Shown: positions 42,336 to 53,109, numbered from the stretch's first letter. The stretch: 64,000 nucleotides of DNA from Orientallactaga sibirica (GCA_036365145.1 JAEOAD010000025.1:27165001-27229000), one strand, 5' to 3'. Notes: a model not told the origin generated them from the sequence alone. Numbers and translations: made by a program.

Positions 42336-42566
42336 CTTTTAATTTTTTTTTTGTTTATTTTATTTATTTATTTGAGAGCGACAGACAGAAAGAAAGAGGG
42401 AGAGACAGAGAGAAAGAGAATGGGTGCACCAGCCACTGCAAACAAACTCAAATGCATGCGCCACCTTGCGCATCTGGCTTACTTGGGTCCTGAGGAATCG
42501 AGCCTCGAACCGGAGTCCTTAGGTTTCACAGGCAAGAGTTTAACCACTAAGCCATCTCTCCAGCCC
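42336..42566 (-). mobile_element. DIP-like SINE with duplicated B-box region
   Basis: Reads GAATCGAGCCTCGAACCGGA, the reverse complement of the duplicated B-box form at 4875-5110. ACCTTTCTTTT lies on both sides. Confidence 0.87.
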
Positions 42567-42573
42567 TAACCTT

Positions 42574-42785
42574 TCTTTTTTTATGACAGAGAGAGAGAAA
42601 TGGCACGCTAGGGCCTCCAGCCACTGCAATCGAGCTCCAGATGCATGCACCACCTTCTGCACATGTGCAACTTTGCACTTGTGTCACCTTGTGTGTCTGG
42701 TTTACATGGAATCTGGAGAGTTCGAACATAGGTCCTTAGGCTTCTCAGGCAAGCACCTTAACCGCTAAACCATTTCTCCAGTCCA
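42574..42785 (-). mobile_element. DIP-like SINE, long subfamily
   Basis: Carries the extra segment (CACATGTGCAACTTTGCACT). A further ACCTTTCT follows at 42795-42802. Confidence 0.86.
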
Positions 42786-42802
42786 AAAGCTAATACCTTT
42801 CT

Positions 42803-43332
42803 AACTCACCATCTACTATAGCTCTCTGTGAAAGGCTTTTCCATTTGTCCCCACTGTAGAGACACTGGGATGGGGCAGGCCTAGGCACCTGCCCCACATT
42901 CAGTGATGGAGTTCAGACTTGGGCACTCTTATCTTGGCTCCTTGCCATCTGGCACTGAAACGTCCTACCTCAGAACGGGGATGGGTGAGGCTGGTGCATC
43001 CCAGGAGGAATGTGTGCCAACTGCGAGGCATTATTCTAAGTGGAGAGTTTGTCCCTACCATTTAGGAAACCTTGCCTGTGATTGTATCTGAAATTGTATT
43101 CCCAGCGCTGTTTTTATCACAAATTGCGGCTCACACTCCTGTGGTCTATCCTGGGAACTCCTGGGAGGCTAAATCCTCTTTTCTTAGTACAATGCCTTTT
43201 TCCTCCTGCAAAGCCAGTGATTAAGCCTCCTGGAGGCCCCAGGAACTGGCAAGTGTGAGTCCCCCACACACCCAGGGTGAGAAAGGTCAAGTGGCTTATT
43301 TCTTTCTGTTTTTCTTTTTCTTTCTTTTTTTT
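42803..43332. other. Single-copy intergenic DNA
   Basis: Nothing recognised. Confidence 0.5.
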
Positions 43333-43492
43333 AACGTGATAATTTTTTTTATTGACAACTTCTTTAATTGTAGACAATATCCCATGGTACTTCCCTCCCT
43401 CCACCCCCCACTTTCCCCTTTGAAACCTCACTCTCCATCATATCCCCTCCCCTTCTCAATCAGTCTCTTCCTATTTTTCCTAGCAAGCTTTC
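43333..43492 (-). mobile_element. LINE-1 3' end, short
   Basis: Reverse complement of the shared L1 end: ATTGACAACTTCTTTAATTG, AGACAATATCCCATGGTACT, then C-rich CCCCTCCCCTTC. Confidence 0.75.
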
Positions 43493-43602
43493 TGAGCCAA
43501 CCAAGAGGGATGGAGAAGGATAAGAAAAGAAAAACCAGGGGGCATGAGAGCCAGCTCAGCAGCCCCCCCATACCTTCCTGTTTCTAGCAGCATCAGTTTT
43601 CC

Positions 43603-43774
43603 TTTTCTTCTTTTTTTTTTTTTTTTTTTTTCTTTTTTTAAGGTAGGGTCTCACTCTAGTCCAGGCTGACCTGAAATTCACTCTGTAGTCTCAGGGTGGC
43701 CTTGAACTCATGGCGATCCACCTACCTCTGCCTCCCAAGTGCTGGGATTAAAGGCGTGTGCCACCACACCTGGC
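43603..43774 (-). mobile_element. B1 SINE, first of three
   Basis: Left target AGCATCAGT at 43589-43597. Confidence 0.9.
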
Positions 43775-43779
43775 AGTTT

Positions 43780-43919
43780 GTTGTTTTTTTTTTAGAGGTG
43801 GGGTTTTGCGCTAGCCCAGGCTGACCTGGAACTCACTATGTGGTCCCAGGCTGGCCTCAAACTCAAGGCAATCCTCCTACCTCAGCCTCCCCAGTGCTGG
43901 GGTGGGCCACTATGCTTGG
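43780..43919 (-). mobile_element. B1 SINE, second of three
   Basis: Diverged, with a deletion near GTGCTGGGGTGGGCCACTAT. Confidence 0.83.
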
Positions 43920-43920
43920 T

Positions 43921-44100
43921 TTGTTTTTGTTGTTGTTGTTTGTTAGTTTTGGTTTTTTGTTTGTTTTTCTTTTTTTGAGGGAAGGTCTCACCCTAGCTCA
44001 GGCTGACATGTAGTCTCAGGGTGGCCTCGAACTCACGGTGATCCTCCTAACTCTGCCTCCCGAGCCCTGGGATTAAAGGCATGCGCCACCACGCCTGGCT
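43921..44100 (-). mobile_element. B1 SINE, third of three
   Basis: Internal deletion (GCTGACATGTAGTCTCAGGG). AGCATCAGT recurs at 44102-44110, enclosing all three. Confidence 0.88.
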
Positions 44101-44110
44101 CAGCATCAGT

Positions 44111-44387
44111 GTTGACCAGTAGATACCTTAGCATCTCCCAGTAAGGGCTGCCTCACCTTCCTATGCCCAGTGGAGAAGATCAGGCTACCCAGCACTGTGC
44201 CTGGATGCTCAGCTGGCAGAAGCTCTACTGTAGGAAAAAGAAATTCTGAAGCTTCAGGTTGGGATGGGGGAGTTGTGTGTGTGGCCGTGGAACTAGAGAT
44301 GAGCAGTGTCCAGCGTCCAGGTGGACAGTTCTAAATGGACAGATCAGCTCCCCAGAAGGAATGGATGTGGAGTGGCTACCAGGATCA
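44111..44387. other. Single-copy DNA before the large minisatellite
   Basis: Nothing recognised. Confidence 0.5.
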
Positions 44388-46480
44388 CATCCACAGTGGT
44401 ACCCAGTGAGCACTCCGCAGTTGTACCAGTGAACACTCCGCAGTGGTACCCAGTGAACACTCCGCAGTGGTACCCAGTGAGCACTCTGCAGTGGTACCAG
44501 TGAGCACTCTGCAGTGGTACCAGTGAACACTCCACAGTGTATCCAGTGAGCACTCCGCAGTGGTACTAGTGAGCACTCTGCAGTGGTACCAGTGAGCACT
44601 CCACAGTGTACCCAGTGAGCACTCCGCAGTTGTACCAGTGAACACTCCACAGTGGTACCCAGTGAACACTCCGCAGTGGTACCCAGTGAACACTCCACAG
44701 TGTACCCAGTGAGCACTCTGCAGTGGTACCCAGTGAACACTCCACAGTGGTACCCAGTGAACACTCCACAGTGGTACCCAGTGAACACTCCACAGTGTAC
44801 CCAGTGAGCACTCCACAGTGTACCCAGTGAGCACTCCGCAGTGTACCCAGTGAGCACTCCGCAGTGGTACCCAGTGAACACTCTGCAGTGGTACCCAGAG
44901 CACTCTGCAGTGGTACCCAGTGAGCACTCCACAGTGTACCCAGTGAGCACTCCACAGTGTACCCAGTGAGCACTCCACAGTGAACACTCCACAGTGGAGT
45001 GCACTCCAGTGAACACTCCACAGTGGTACCCAGTGAGCACTCCACAGTGGTACCCAGTGAGCACTCCACAGTGGTACCCAGTGAGCACTCCACAGTGGTA
45101 CCCAGTGAGCACAGTGTACCCAGTGAGCACAGTGGTACCCAGTGAACACTCCACAGTGTACCCAGTGGTACTCAGTGAGCACTCCGCAGTGGTACCCAGT
45201 GAGCACTCCACAGTGGTACCCAGTGAGCACTCCACAGTGTACCCAGTGAGCACTCCACAGTGTACTCAGTGAGCACTCTGCAGTGGTACCCAGTGAGCAC
45301 TCCACAGTGTACCCAGTGAGCACTCCGCAGTGGTACCAGTGAGCACTCTGCAGTGTGCCCAGTGAACACTCCGCAGTGGTACCCAGTGAGCACTCTGCAG
45401 TGTGCCCAGCGAACACTCTGCAGTGGTACCCACAGCACTCTGCAGTGGTACCCAGTGAACACTCCGCAGTGGTACCCAGAGCACTCTGCAGTGGTACCCA
45501 GTGAGCACTCCACAGTGTACCCAGTGAGCACTCCACAGTGGTACTCAGCAAGCACTCCACAGTGTAACCCAGTGAGCACTCCACAGTGGTACCAGTGAGC
45601 ACTCCACAGTGGTACCAGTGAGCACTCCACAGTGGTACCAGTGAGCACCCAGTGAGCACTCCACAGTGGTACCAGTGAGCACTCCAGTGTGCCCAGCGAA
45701 CACTCTGCAGTGGTACCCCAGTGAGCACTCCCAGTGGTACCCCAGACACTCTGCAGTGGTAACCAGTGAGCACTCCACAGTGGTACCCAGTGAGCACTCC
45801 ACAGTGGTACTCAGCAAGCACTCCACAGTGTAACCCAGTGAGCACTCCACAGTGGTACCAGTGAGCACTCCACAGTGGTACCAGTGAGCACTCCACAGTA
45901 GTACCCAGTGAGCACTCCACAGTGGTACCAGTGAGCACTCCACAGTAGTAACCAGTGAGCACTCCACAGTGGTACCCAGTTAGCACTCCGCAGTGGTACT
46001 CAGTGAGCACTCCGCAGTGGCACTCAGTGAGCACTCCGCAGTGGTACCCAGTGAGCACTCCACAGTGGTACTCAGTGAGCACTCCGCAGTGGTACCCAGT
46101 GAGCACTCCACAGTGTACCCAGTGAGCACTCCACAGTGTACTCAGTGAGCACTCCACAGTATACCCAGTGAGCACTCCACAGTGTAACCCAGTGAGCACT
46201 CCACAGTGGTACCAGTGAGCACTCCACAGTGGTACTCAGCAAGCACTCCACAGTGTAACCCAGTGAGCACTCCACAGTGGTACCAGTGAGCACTCCACAG
46301 TAGTACCCAGTGAGCACTCCACAGTGTACCCAGTGAGCACTCCACAGTGTAACCCAGTGAGCACTCCACAGTGGTGCCAGTGAGCACTCCACAGTGTACT
46401 CAGCGAGCACTCCACAGTGGTACTCAGTGAGCACTCCACAGTACTACCCAGCGAGTACTCTGCAATGGTGCTCAGTGAGT
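44388..46480 (+). repeat. Large minisatellite, about 24-bp units
   Basis: Roughly 85-90 head-to-tail units of the type CACTCCACAGTG + GTACCCAGTGAG. Variants are 23 bp (CAGTGTACCC or GGTACCAG), CCGCAG/CTGCAG forms, and AACACT versus GCACT. The unit lacks stops in several frames, which gives open frames of up to 604 codons on the minus strand with an 8-residue period. No start context, domain or signal supports a gene. Confidence 0.95.
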
Positions 46481-46548
46481 GTTTATTCCCTTCTTTCCTC
46501 ACCTTATGTCCTATTCCTCTCACCATGGATGAACACAGAGCTGGATGC

Positions 46549-46700
46549 ATAGGGGCAAATGTTCTACCACTGAGCTACTTCCCTCAGCCATTTTTCATTT
46601 TATTTTGAGACAGAGTCTCACTTAGTTCCCCAGGCTGTCCTCAAGCTTGAGATCCTCCTGCCTCAGCCTCCTGAGTAGCCATGATTACAAGTCTTTGTCC
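46549..46700 (-). mobile_element. B4-like SINE (ID head + B1 part)
   Basis: Reverse ID-like GTTCTACCACTGAGCTACTT, then the old B1-like part GAGACAGAGTCTCACTTAGT to GCCTCCTGAGTAGCC. Confidence 0.7.
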
Positions 46701-46763
46701 CCACCCCCAACTTTTCACCCCTCTTGTCTGAAGATGTCTTACTGATTCAAAAAGGAACCTGAG

Positions 46764-46910
46764 GCTGGCAAGATGGCTCAGCAGTTAAAGGGGCATGCTT
46801 GCAAAGCCTACAGGCATTAGATTCTCCAGTACCCAAAGTCAATCCAGATACACAAAGTGACACATGCATCTGGAGTTTATTTGCAGTGGCTGGAGCCCTG
46901 GCGTGCCTAT

Positions 46911-46954
<44 letters not shown>

Positions 46955-47010
46955 CTCTCTCTCTCTCTCTGTTTGCAAATAAATAAATAAAAGTTAAATT
47001 TTTTTAAATT
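46764..47010 (+). mobile_element. DIP-like SINE, first of three
   Basis: GGCTGGCAAGATGGCTCAGC head. Left target AAGGAACCTGAG at 46752-46763. Confidence 0.88.
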
Positions 47011-47017
47011 AATTTGG

Positions 47018-47276
47018 GGGCTGGAAAGGTGGCTTAGTGGTTAAGGCGCTTGCCTGCAAAGCCAAAGGAACCAGGTTCGACTCCCCAGGACCCACATAAG
47101 CCAGATGCACAAGGGGGCACACGCATCTGGAGTTTGTTCGCAGTGGCTGGAGGCCCTGGCACACCCATTCTCTCTCTGTCTCTCTCTCTCTCTCTCTACC
47201 TGCCTATTTCTGTATCTCTCTCTCTCAAATAAATAAATAAAAATAAAATATTTAAAAATAAATAAATAAATAAATT
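47018..47276 (+). mobile_element. DIP-like SINE, second of three
   Basis: AATTTGG precedes it and recurs before the next copy. Very long AAAT tail. Confidence 0.89.
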
Positions 47277-47277
47277 T

Positions 47278-47522
47278 GGGCTGGAGAGATGGCTTAGCAG
47301 TTAAGGTACTTGCCTACAAAGCCTAAGGACTCATGTTCAACTCCCCAGGGTCCATGTAAGCCAGATGCACAAGGTGACACAAGCTCATGCTTTCACACAA
47401 GGTGGCACATGCATCTGGAGTTTGGTTGCAGTGGCTAGAGGCCCTGACATGTATTCTTTGACTCTCCCTCACTTTCTCTCATAAAAAATTAAATAAATTA
47501 ATTAATTTAAAAAAAATAAAAA
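47278..47522 (+). mobile_element. DIP-like SINE, long subfamily, third of three
   Basis: Extra segment GACACAAGCTCATGCTTTCA. AAGGAACTTGAG follows at about 47524-47535. Confidence 0.88.
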
Positions 47523-47535
47523 TAAGGAACTTGAG

Positions 47536-47970
47536 TTAAAACTCCAAAAATTCTACCACCAATGAGTATGTTATCCGAGGCCATGCCTCTGCATAGGAAA
47601 GACGTGGGGACAGGGGGTGACAAGTGTTTCCAAGGAATGAGTGGCCTGAGGTGGGACCTCAGAGAACCTATACAGTTGGTTGTGTCCACCTGAGGGTCCC
47701 TGATTTTCCCATGGGAGGCGCTGTAGATCCTGGAGAAATCACAGTCACCCTTCCGAGCAGCTCCAGCTTCCTCTCTGTTGCCAAGGCTGGGGACCATCTT
47801 GAAGCCACTGAGTGGTTGGTGCCCAGGAAGAGAGGAAGGAGAACGTTACACCTGGGTGGTGTTGTGCCAGCAGCACCACAAAAGTGCCGTCCAGCAAGGT
47901 AGTGGCAGCCCATGACTCCAAGCAGGTTTGCAAACTATCTGCTGCTCTCGACTATATGTTTTTGGGGGTT
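47536..47970. other. Single-copy intergenic DNA
   Basis: Nothing recognised. Confidence 0.5.
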
Positions 47971-48122
47971 CTTTTTTTTTTTTTTCGAGGTAGGGTCTTG
48001 CTCTAGCCCAGGCTGACCTGGAATTCACTATGTAGTCTCAGAGTGACCTTGAACTCACCAGCAATCCTCCTACCTTTGCCTCTCGAGTGCTGGGATTAAA
48101 GGTGTGCGCCACCACACCCGGC
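47971..48122 (-). mobile_element. B1 SINE
   Basis: TTTTTCGAGGTAGGGTCTTG to CACCACACCCGGC. Confidence 0.9.
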
Positions 48123-48123
48123 T

Positions 48124-48355
48124 GTGTTTTTTGTTTTGTTTTGTTTTTTAATGAGAAAGAGAGAGAATTGGCATGCCAAGGCCTCCAGCTTCTGTAATTG
48201 AGCTCCAGGTGCGTGTGCCACTTTGTGTGCATATACAACCTTGAGCGCTTGCATCACCTTGTGCATCTGGCTTACATGGGACCTGGAGAGTCAAACATGA
48301 GTCCTGAGATTTTTGCCAGCAAGCATCTTAACTGCTAAGCCATGTCTCCAGTCCC
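48124..48355 (-). mobile_element. DIP-like SINE, long subfamily
   Basis: Extra segment around ACAACCTTGAGCGCTTGCAT. Ends CCATGTCTCCAGTCC. Confidence 0.86.
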
Positions 48356-48361
48356 AAAACA

Positions 48362-48520
48362 ATTTTTTTTTTTTTTTGGTTTTTTTAGGTAGGGTCTCAC
48401 TCTGGCCCAGGCTGACCTGGAATTAACTATGTAGTCTCAGGGTGGCCTCGAACTCATGGCAATCCTCCTACCTCTGCCTCCCAAGTTCTGGGATTAAAGG
48501 CGTGCACCACCATGTCCAGC
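48362..48520 (-). mobile_element. B1 SINE
   Basis: Reverse B1. CAATTTTTTT on both sides. Confidence 0.89.
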
Positions 48521-48626
48521 TCAATTTTTTTTAATGGGAAAACCCAATTCAAATACATTTATTATCCCCTACCATAAGAACTAGAGAGTTAGAAAAGTTA
48601 GGAGTCTCAAAAAAAAAAAAAAAATA

Positions 48627-48806
48627 GCCAGGCATGGTGGTACACATCGTTAATCCCAGCACTCAGGAGGCAGAGGTAGGAAGATTCCCATGAGTTTGAG
48701 ACCACCCTGAGACTACTTAATGAATTCCAGATCAGCCGGCGCTAGAGTGGAACTGTATGTAAGAAAAAGAAGAAGAGGGAGAAGGAGAAGAAAGAGGAGG
48801 AGGAGG
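48627..48806 (+). mobile_element. B1 SINE with purine tail
   Basis: GCCAGGCATGGTGGTACACA head. The tail is GAA/GGA repeats. GGAGTCTCA/GAGAGTCTCA flanks. Confidence 0.87.
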
Positions 48807-49661
48807 AGAGTCTCATTATTTTGGCACCACATGTCACCATAAACATGGCTCTTTCTGAACTGCCACCCTCAGCATGCTGGTCCCCAGGCAGCCACAGCAT
48901 GTGCAGACACCCCATCGCATACACAGATGTGAAGTGATCACTGGCCAAGGGTGGGAGTCTGCTTTCCTCTGAAGCAGATACCAGCCTGGGGGATTGGCTA
49001 TTGGTGGGGACCCAGGAGGATGTGGGCAGTATTACTGGCTCCTAGACAGGCAAGTAATGGGTCATCCAGACAGCCGTGGGGAGACCCGGGTGTACCCCTG
49101 TGAGGGTTCCTGCCCCGCCCCCTCCCGTAGCAGCTCCGGTGTGGACCTGGGGAGATGGGCACCAGCTCCTTGTCCTTATGGCTCAGACAGGAAGGGGTGA
49201 GGCAGTGTCTTGCACCCAGATTGGAACCTGCTGGCCCTATTGTGAGCTTATCTAGAGGAGACACACACGACTGACTTCAGTAGAGAGATTTGGGGAAGAA
49301 ATCTTATTAAAGATTTGTTCTATTGCCTACCAGGGAAGCACAGCCTTTCATGAAATTTATGAGCCACACAAGTGATGCGAACAACTGCGCAGTGCCAGGG
49401 CCTTTAATATCCTGTAGGAAGCCTGATGACTATCTGTCTGGAAACGTTTCAGCTCAAGGAGGCATTGGTGGGAGGGCGAAGGAGCCCTCTGAGCTCTCAC
49501 ATCATAAATCCAGACCCCTACGGGTCCTTCAGGAGGGAGAGCCTTCATGTTCAAAGTGCCCCCAGCTCTGCCTTCTCCAAATGCCCTTAATTAAGTGCAG
49601 GCTCCCACAAATGGAGGGAGCCAAATGAGATGGGCAAGAGACATGGTAAGGAGAGAGGAGA
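48807..49661. other. Single-copy intergenic DNA
   Basis: 855 bp without recognised repeats or coding similarity. Confidence 0.5.
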
Positions 49662-49820
49662 GCCGGGTGTGGTGGCACACACCTTTCATCTCAGCACCCG
49701 GGAGGCAGAGGTAGGAGGATTGCTATGAGTTCGAGACCATCCTGAGACTACATAGTGAATTCCAGGTCAGTCTGGGCTAGAGTGAGACCCTACCTAGGAA
49801 AACCAAAAAAAAAAAAAAAG
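49662..49820 (+). mobile_element. B1 SINE
   Basis: GCCGGGTGTGGTGGCACACA head. Confidence 0.9.
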
Positions 49821-50027
49821 AAGAAGAAGAAGGAAAACCAAAAAAAAAAAAAAAAAAAAAGAAGAAGAAGAAGAAGAGAAGAGAAGAGAAGAGAAGAGAA
49901 GAGAAAAAGGAGAAGCACGACACAAGCACAGACATCAAGGAACTAGAGAGAAGGAAAAGAGGGACACAGAGAGAGAGGGAAGGAGACAGGGAAGAAACTA
50001 GAAGGAGAGGAAACAGAAAAGGAGGCA
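49821..50027 (+). repeat. Polypurine tract (GAA, GAGAA, GGA)
   Basis: About 200 bp nearly all A/G, extending the B1 tail. Confidence 0.88.
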
Positions 50028-50344
50028 GACGGAGCTCAGCGACCCCTCCTGCATAGCTCAGCCCTCACTGGTGAGATCCCAGTTGGCGGCTCCAGCCCTA
50101 AGTCCCCTCCTGAGTGACCTTGCTTTCTGCAGGACTTGCACTTGTGTTTTTCTAGCCCAACAGGATCCAGATGTTTCCAGTTCCTGCACCTGGTGGCCCT
50201 GCTAGGGAAAAGGGTCGCGGCTCGGAGGCCTTGAATACACAGGAGTGCGGGTAAGGAAGGAGCCAGGACTCGGAGGACAGGACGTAGTTTACGTGTGAAC
50301 CAGGGCTCTGTGCGCGGACCTCATCCCGATACCCAGGGGAAGAA
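50028..50344. other. Single-copy intergenic DNA
   Basis: Nothing recognised. Abuts the 43-bp minisatellite. Confidence 0.5.
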
Positions 50345-50966
50345 GACAGCGTCTATTAACAATCCACATAGTCTACCTTCCTCATAGACAGCCGTCTATT
50401 AATAATCCACATAGTCTACCTTCCTCATAGACAGCCGTCTATTAACAATCCACAGTGTACCTTCCGCATAGACAGCCGTCTATTAATAATCCACATAGTC
50501 TACCTTCCTCATAGACAGCCGTCTATTAATAATCCACATAGTCTACCTTCCTCATAGACAGCCGTCTATTAATAATCCACAGTGTACCTTCCTTATGGAC
50601 ACCCGTCTATTAACAATCCACATAGTCTACCTTCCTCATAGACAGCCGTCTATTAATAATCCACATAGTCTACCTTCCTCATAGATAGCCGTCTATTAAT
50701 AATCCACATAGTCTACCTTTAATTAACAATCCACATAGTCTACCTTCCGCATGGACAGCCGTCTATTAATAATCCACATAGTCTACCTTCCTCATAGACA
50801 GCCGTCTATTAACAATCCACATAGTCTACCTTCCTCATAGACAGCCGTCTATTAATAATCCCATAGTCTACCTTCCTCATAGACAGCCGTCTATTAATAA
50901 TCCACAGTGTACCTTCCTTATGGACACCCGTCTATTAATAATCCACATAGTCTACCTTCTTTATAG
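50345..50966 (+). repeat. Minisatellite, 43-bp units
   Basis: About 14-15 head-to-tail units: ACAGCCGTCTATTAATAATC + CACATAGTCTACCTTCCTCA + TAG. A shorter variant unit has CACAGTGTACC in place of CACATAGTCTACC. The block CTTATGGACACCCGTCTATT recurs twice, suggesting a higher-order repeat. Confidence 0.95.
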
Positions 50967-51029
50967 CATGGGGAGGGGAGGACAGGGGAAAGGAGGGAAA
51001 GGAGGTAGGGGAGGGAAAGGAAGAATTCA

Positions 51030-51117
51030 ATTGTTTGTTTGTTTGTTTTTCTAGGTAGGGTCTTACTATAACCCAGGCTGACCTGGAACTTAGTCTGTAG
51101 TCCCAGACTAGTCTTAA
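51030..51117 (-). mobile_element. B1 SINE, 3' part (interrupted)
   Basis: GTTT-rich tail, CTAGGTAGGGTCTTACTATA to GTAGTCCCAGACTAG. Resumes at 51369. Confidence 0.85.
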
Positions 51118-51149
51118 AAGAAAAAGAAAAGAAAAAACTTGTTGTTTTC

Positions 51150-51368
51150 TTAATATATTTTTTATTTTTATTTATTTATTTATTTGAGAGAGAGGGAGAG
51201 AAATAGGCAGGGAGACAATGGTACACCAGGGCTTCCAGCTGCTGCAGATGAACTCCAGATGCATGCACCCCCTTGTGCATCTGGCTTATGTGGGTCCTGG
51301 AGAATCGAACCTAGGTCCTGCGGTTTTGCAGGCAAATGCCTTAACCACTAAACCATTTCTCCAGCCCC
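51150..51368 (-). mobile_element. DIP-like SINE nested in a B1
   Basis: Ends CCATTTCTCCAGCCC, then the host B1 continues from CCCAGACTTGAACTCATGG. Confidence 0.88.
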
Positions 51369-51447
51369 CCAGACTTGAACTCATGGTGATCCTCCTACCT
51401 CTGCCTCCCCAGTGCTGGGATTAAAGGCGTGCACAACCATGCCTGGC
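51369..51447 (-). mobile_element. B1 SINE, 5' part (resumed)
   Basis: CTTGAACTCATGGTGATCCT to CAACCATGCCTGGC. Confidence 0.86.
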
Positions 51448-51585
51448 TGTCTTTGGTTTTTTGAGGTAGTGTCTCACAGTAGACCAGACAGACCTAGAAC
51501 TCGCTATGTAATCCAGACTGGCCTTGAACTCACGGTAAACGTCCCACCTTAACCTCCAAAGTGCTAGGATTATAGGCGTAAGACT
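51448..51585 (-). mobile_element. B1 SINE, old
   Basis: GTTTTTTGAGGTAGTGTCTC, AAGTGCTAGGATTATAGGCG. More diverged than its neighbours. Confidence 0.8.
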
Positions 51586-52135
51586 CCGAGCCCAAGTAGA
51601 ACCCAGTGTCTTTACTGGATGTTATACCTTCTTCTCTCCTCCCAGTCTTGACTTTGCTCAGCCTTCATCCTTCTTGGGCAATTGGGTGGGTGTCAGTTTG
51701 GAGCCATTGTAAGCAGCACGGCTCTGAGTTTCCAGCAGGTAGGTTTGTGCAAATTAGAGATTGAACGTGACAACGGCGTCATCCTGAAACACCATTGCTG
51801 AGCCGTTTTAGGTGGAGGCAGGGATGGCGTGCTCCGGATCCTGCCAGATGATACTAGAGGTGGCTCTGGTGACAGTGCCAGCACCATATCTGATGCACAT
51901 GAAGTTTGTGAGCTCAAGGGGGCTGATACTCTTTCCACCCAGAGCCAGCACAGGGCTTAGTGTGTGACCAGTGAGTGGGTGGGTGGATGGATAGACTGAC
52001 TGTGCTCTGACACCTCGGCAATGTGATTGGAGCCTCCATCTTCTGTGTATTAAATTCCCTGGCTGCAAAACAGAACCCCAAACCTTTGGGGGAATCTGAG
52101 AATGCTATGTGCGTGATGGGCAAGTGCTTGGGACA
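51586..52135. other. Single-copy or ancient-repeat DNA
   Basis: The minus strand around 51900-52000 (CACTAAGCCCTGTGCTGGCT, then CTTGAGCTCACAAACTTCAT) loosely resembles an ancient MIR-type repeat. Three overlapping open frames there have no recognised protein. Confidence 0.35.
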
Positions 52136-52222
52136 AAAGTACCACCTCTAGGAGGTTGAGGTAAAAGAATTGCTATGAGTTCAAGGCCAGGCTAGGCTAG
52201 AGCGTGATCCTGCCTCAAAAGA
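52136..52222 (+). mobile_element. Old B1 fragment
   Basis: GGAGGTTGAGGTAAAAGAAT to CGTGATCCTGCCTCAAAAG. Confidence 0.65.
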
Positions 52223-52237
52223 AAGAAAGAAAGAAAA

Positions 52238-52281
<44 letters not shown>

Positions 52282-52314
52282 AGTGAAAAAAAGAAAAGAA
52301 AAGAAAAAAGAAAA
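52220..52314 (+). repeat. (GAAA)n tract
   Basis: AAAG units between two B1 elements. Confidence 0.9.
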
Positions 52315-52490
52315 GCCAGGCGTGGTGGTGCATGCCTTTAATCCCAGCACTCAGGAGGCAGAGGTAGGAGGATCACCATGAGTTCAAGGCCACCCTGAGA
52401 CTACATAGTGAATTCCAGGTCAGCCTGAGCTAGAGTGAGACCCTACCTCGAAAAAAAGAAAAGAAAAGAAAAGAAAAATGAAAAAAAAAA
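52315..52490 (+). mobile_element. B1 SINE
   Basis: GCCAGGCGTGGTGGTGCATG head, AAAAG tail. Confidence 0.9.
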
Positions 52491-52492
52491 AG

Positions 52493-52651
52493 GGCTGGGT
52501 ATAGTGGCACATGTCTTTAATCCCAGTACTTGGGAGACCAAGGTAGGAGGATCATTGTGAGTTTGAGGCCAGCCTCAGACTACATAGTGAATTCCAGACC
52601 AGCCTGGGCTAGAGTGAGACCCTACCTCACAAAACAAAAAAAAAAAAAAAA
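52493..52651 (+). mobile_element. B1 SINE
   Basis: GGCTGGGTATAGTGGCACAT head, directly after the previous B1 tail. Confidence 0.87.
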
Positions 52652-52658
52652 TTCATTT

Positions 52659-52852
52659 GGGGTGGAGAAATGGCTTAGCGGTTAAGGCACTTACCTGCAA
52701 AGCCAGAGGATCCCAGTTCAACTCTCCAGGACCCACTTAAGCTAGATGCACAAGAGGGTGCATGTATCTGGAGTTCATTTGCAATGGCTGGAGGCCCTGG
52801 CATACCTAATCTCTCTCTCTCTCTCTCAATCTCTCTGTTTCTCACATGAAAT
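52659..52852 (+). mobile_element. DIP-like SINE
   Basis: GGGGTGGAGAAATGGC head. Ends at TCACATGAAA, where a reverse B1 begins. Confidence 0.87.
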
Positions 52853-53001
52853 TTTTTTTTTTTTCGAGGTAGGGTCTCACTCTGGTCCAGGCTGACCTGG
52901 AATTAACTATATAGTCTCAGGGTGGCCTCGAACTCTCGGTGATCCTCCTACCTCTGCCTCCCAAGTGCTGGGATTAAAGGCGCGCACCACCACACCCGGC
53001 T
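52853..53001 (-). mobile_element. B1 SINE
   Basis: TTTCGAGGTAGGGTCTCACT to CACCACACCCGGC. Tail-to-tail with the DIP-like copy. Confidence 0.9.
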
Positions 53002-53020
53002 ATTTTTTTAATTCTTAACC

Positions 53021-53093
53021 AAGTCAGGAATGGTGAGACACATGCCTGTCATCTCCAGGAGGCTGAGGCACATGCAAAAAATAATAAAAATAA
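53021..53093 (+). mobile_element. Old B1 fragment
   Basis: GTCAGGAATGGTGAGACACA, CAGGAGGCTGAGGCACATG and an A-rich tail. Confidence 0.6.
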
Positions 53094-53109
53094 AAAATAA
53101 AGAATTCCC

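Noticed and set aside
44385..46199. 604-codon minus-strand open frame as a gene
   Set aside because: Entirely tandem 24-bp repeats; overlapping long frames occur in other phases and on both strands; no start context, domain or splice signals.
50345..50966. CRISPR-like array
   Set aside because: Contiguous 43-bp units with no spacers in a mammalian genome: a minisatellite.
51693..52123. Possible processed pseudogene (three overlapping minus-strand frames)
   Set aside because: No protein recognised; parts look like an ancient MIR-type repeat, and frames change without a consistent parent.
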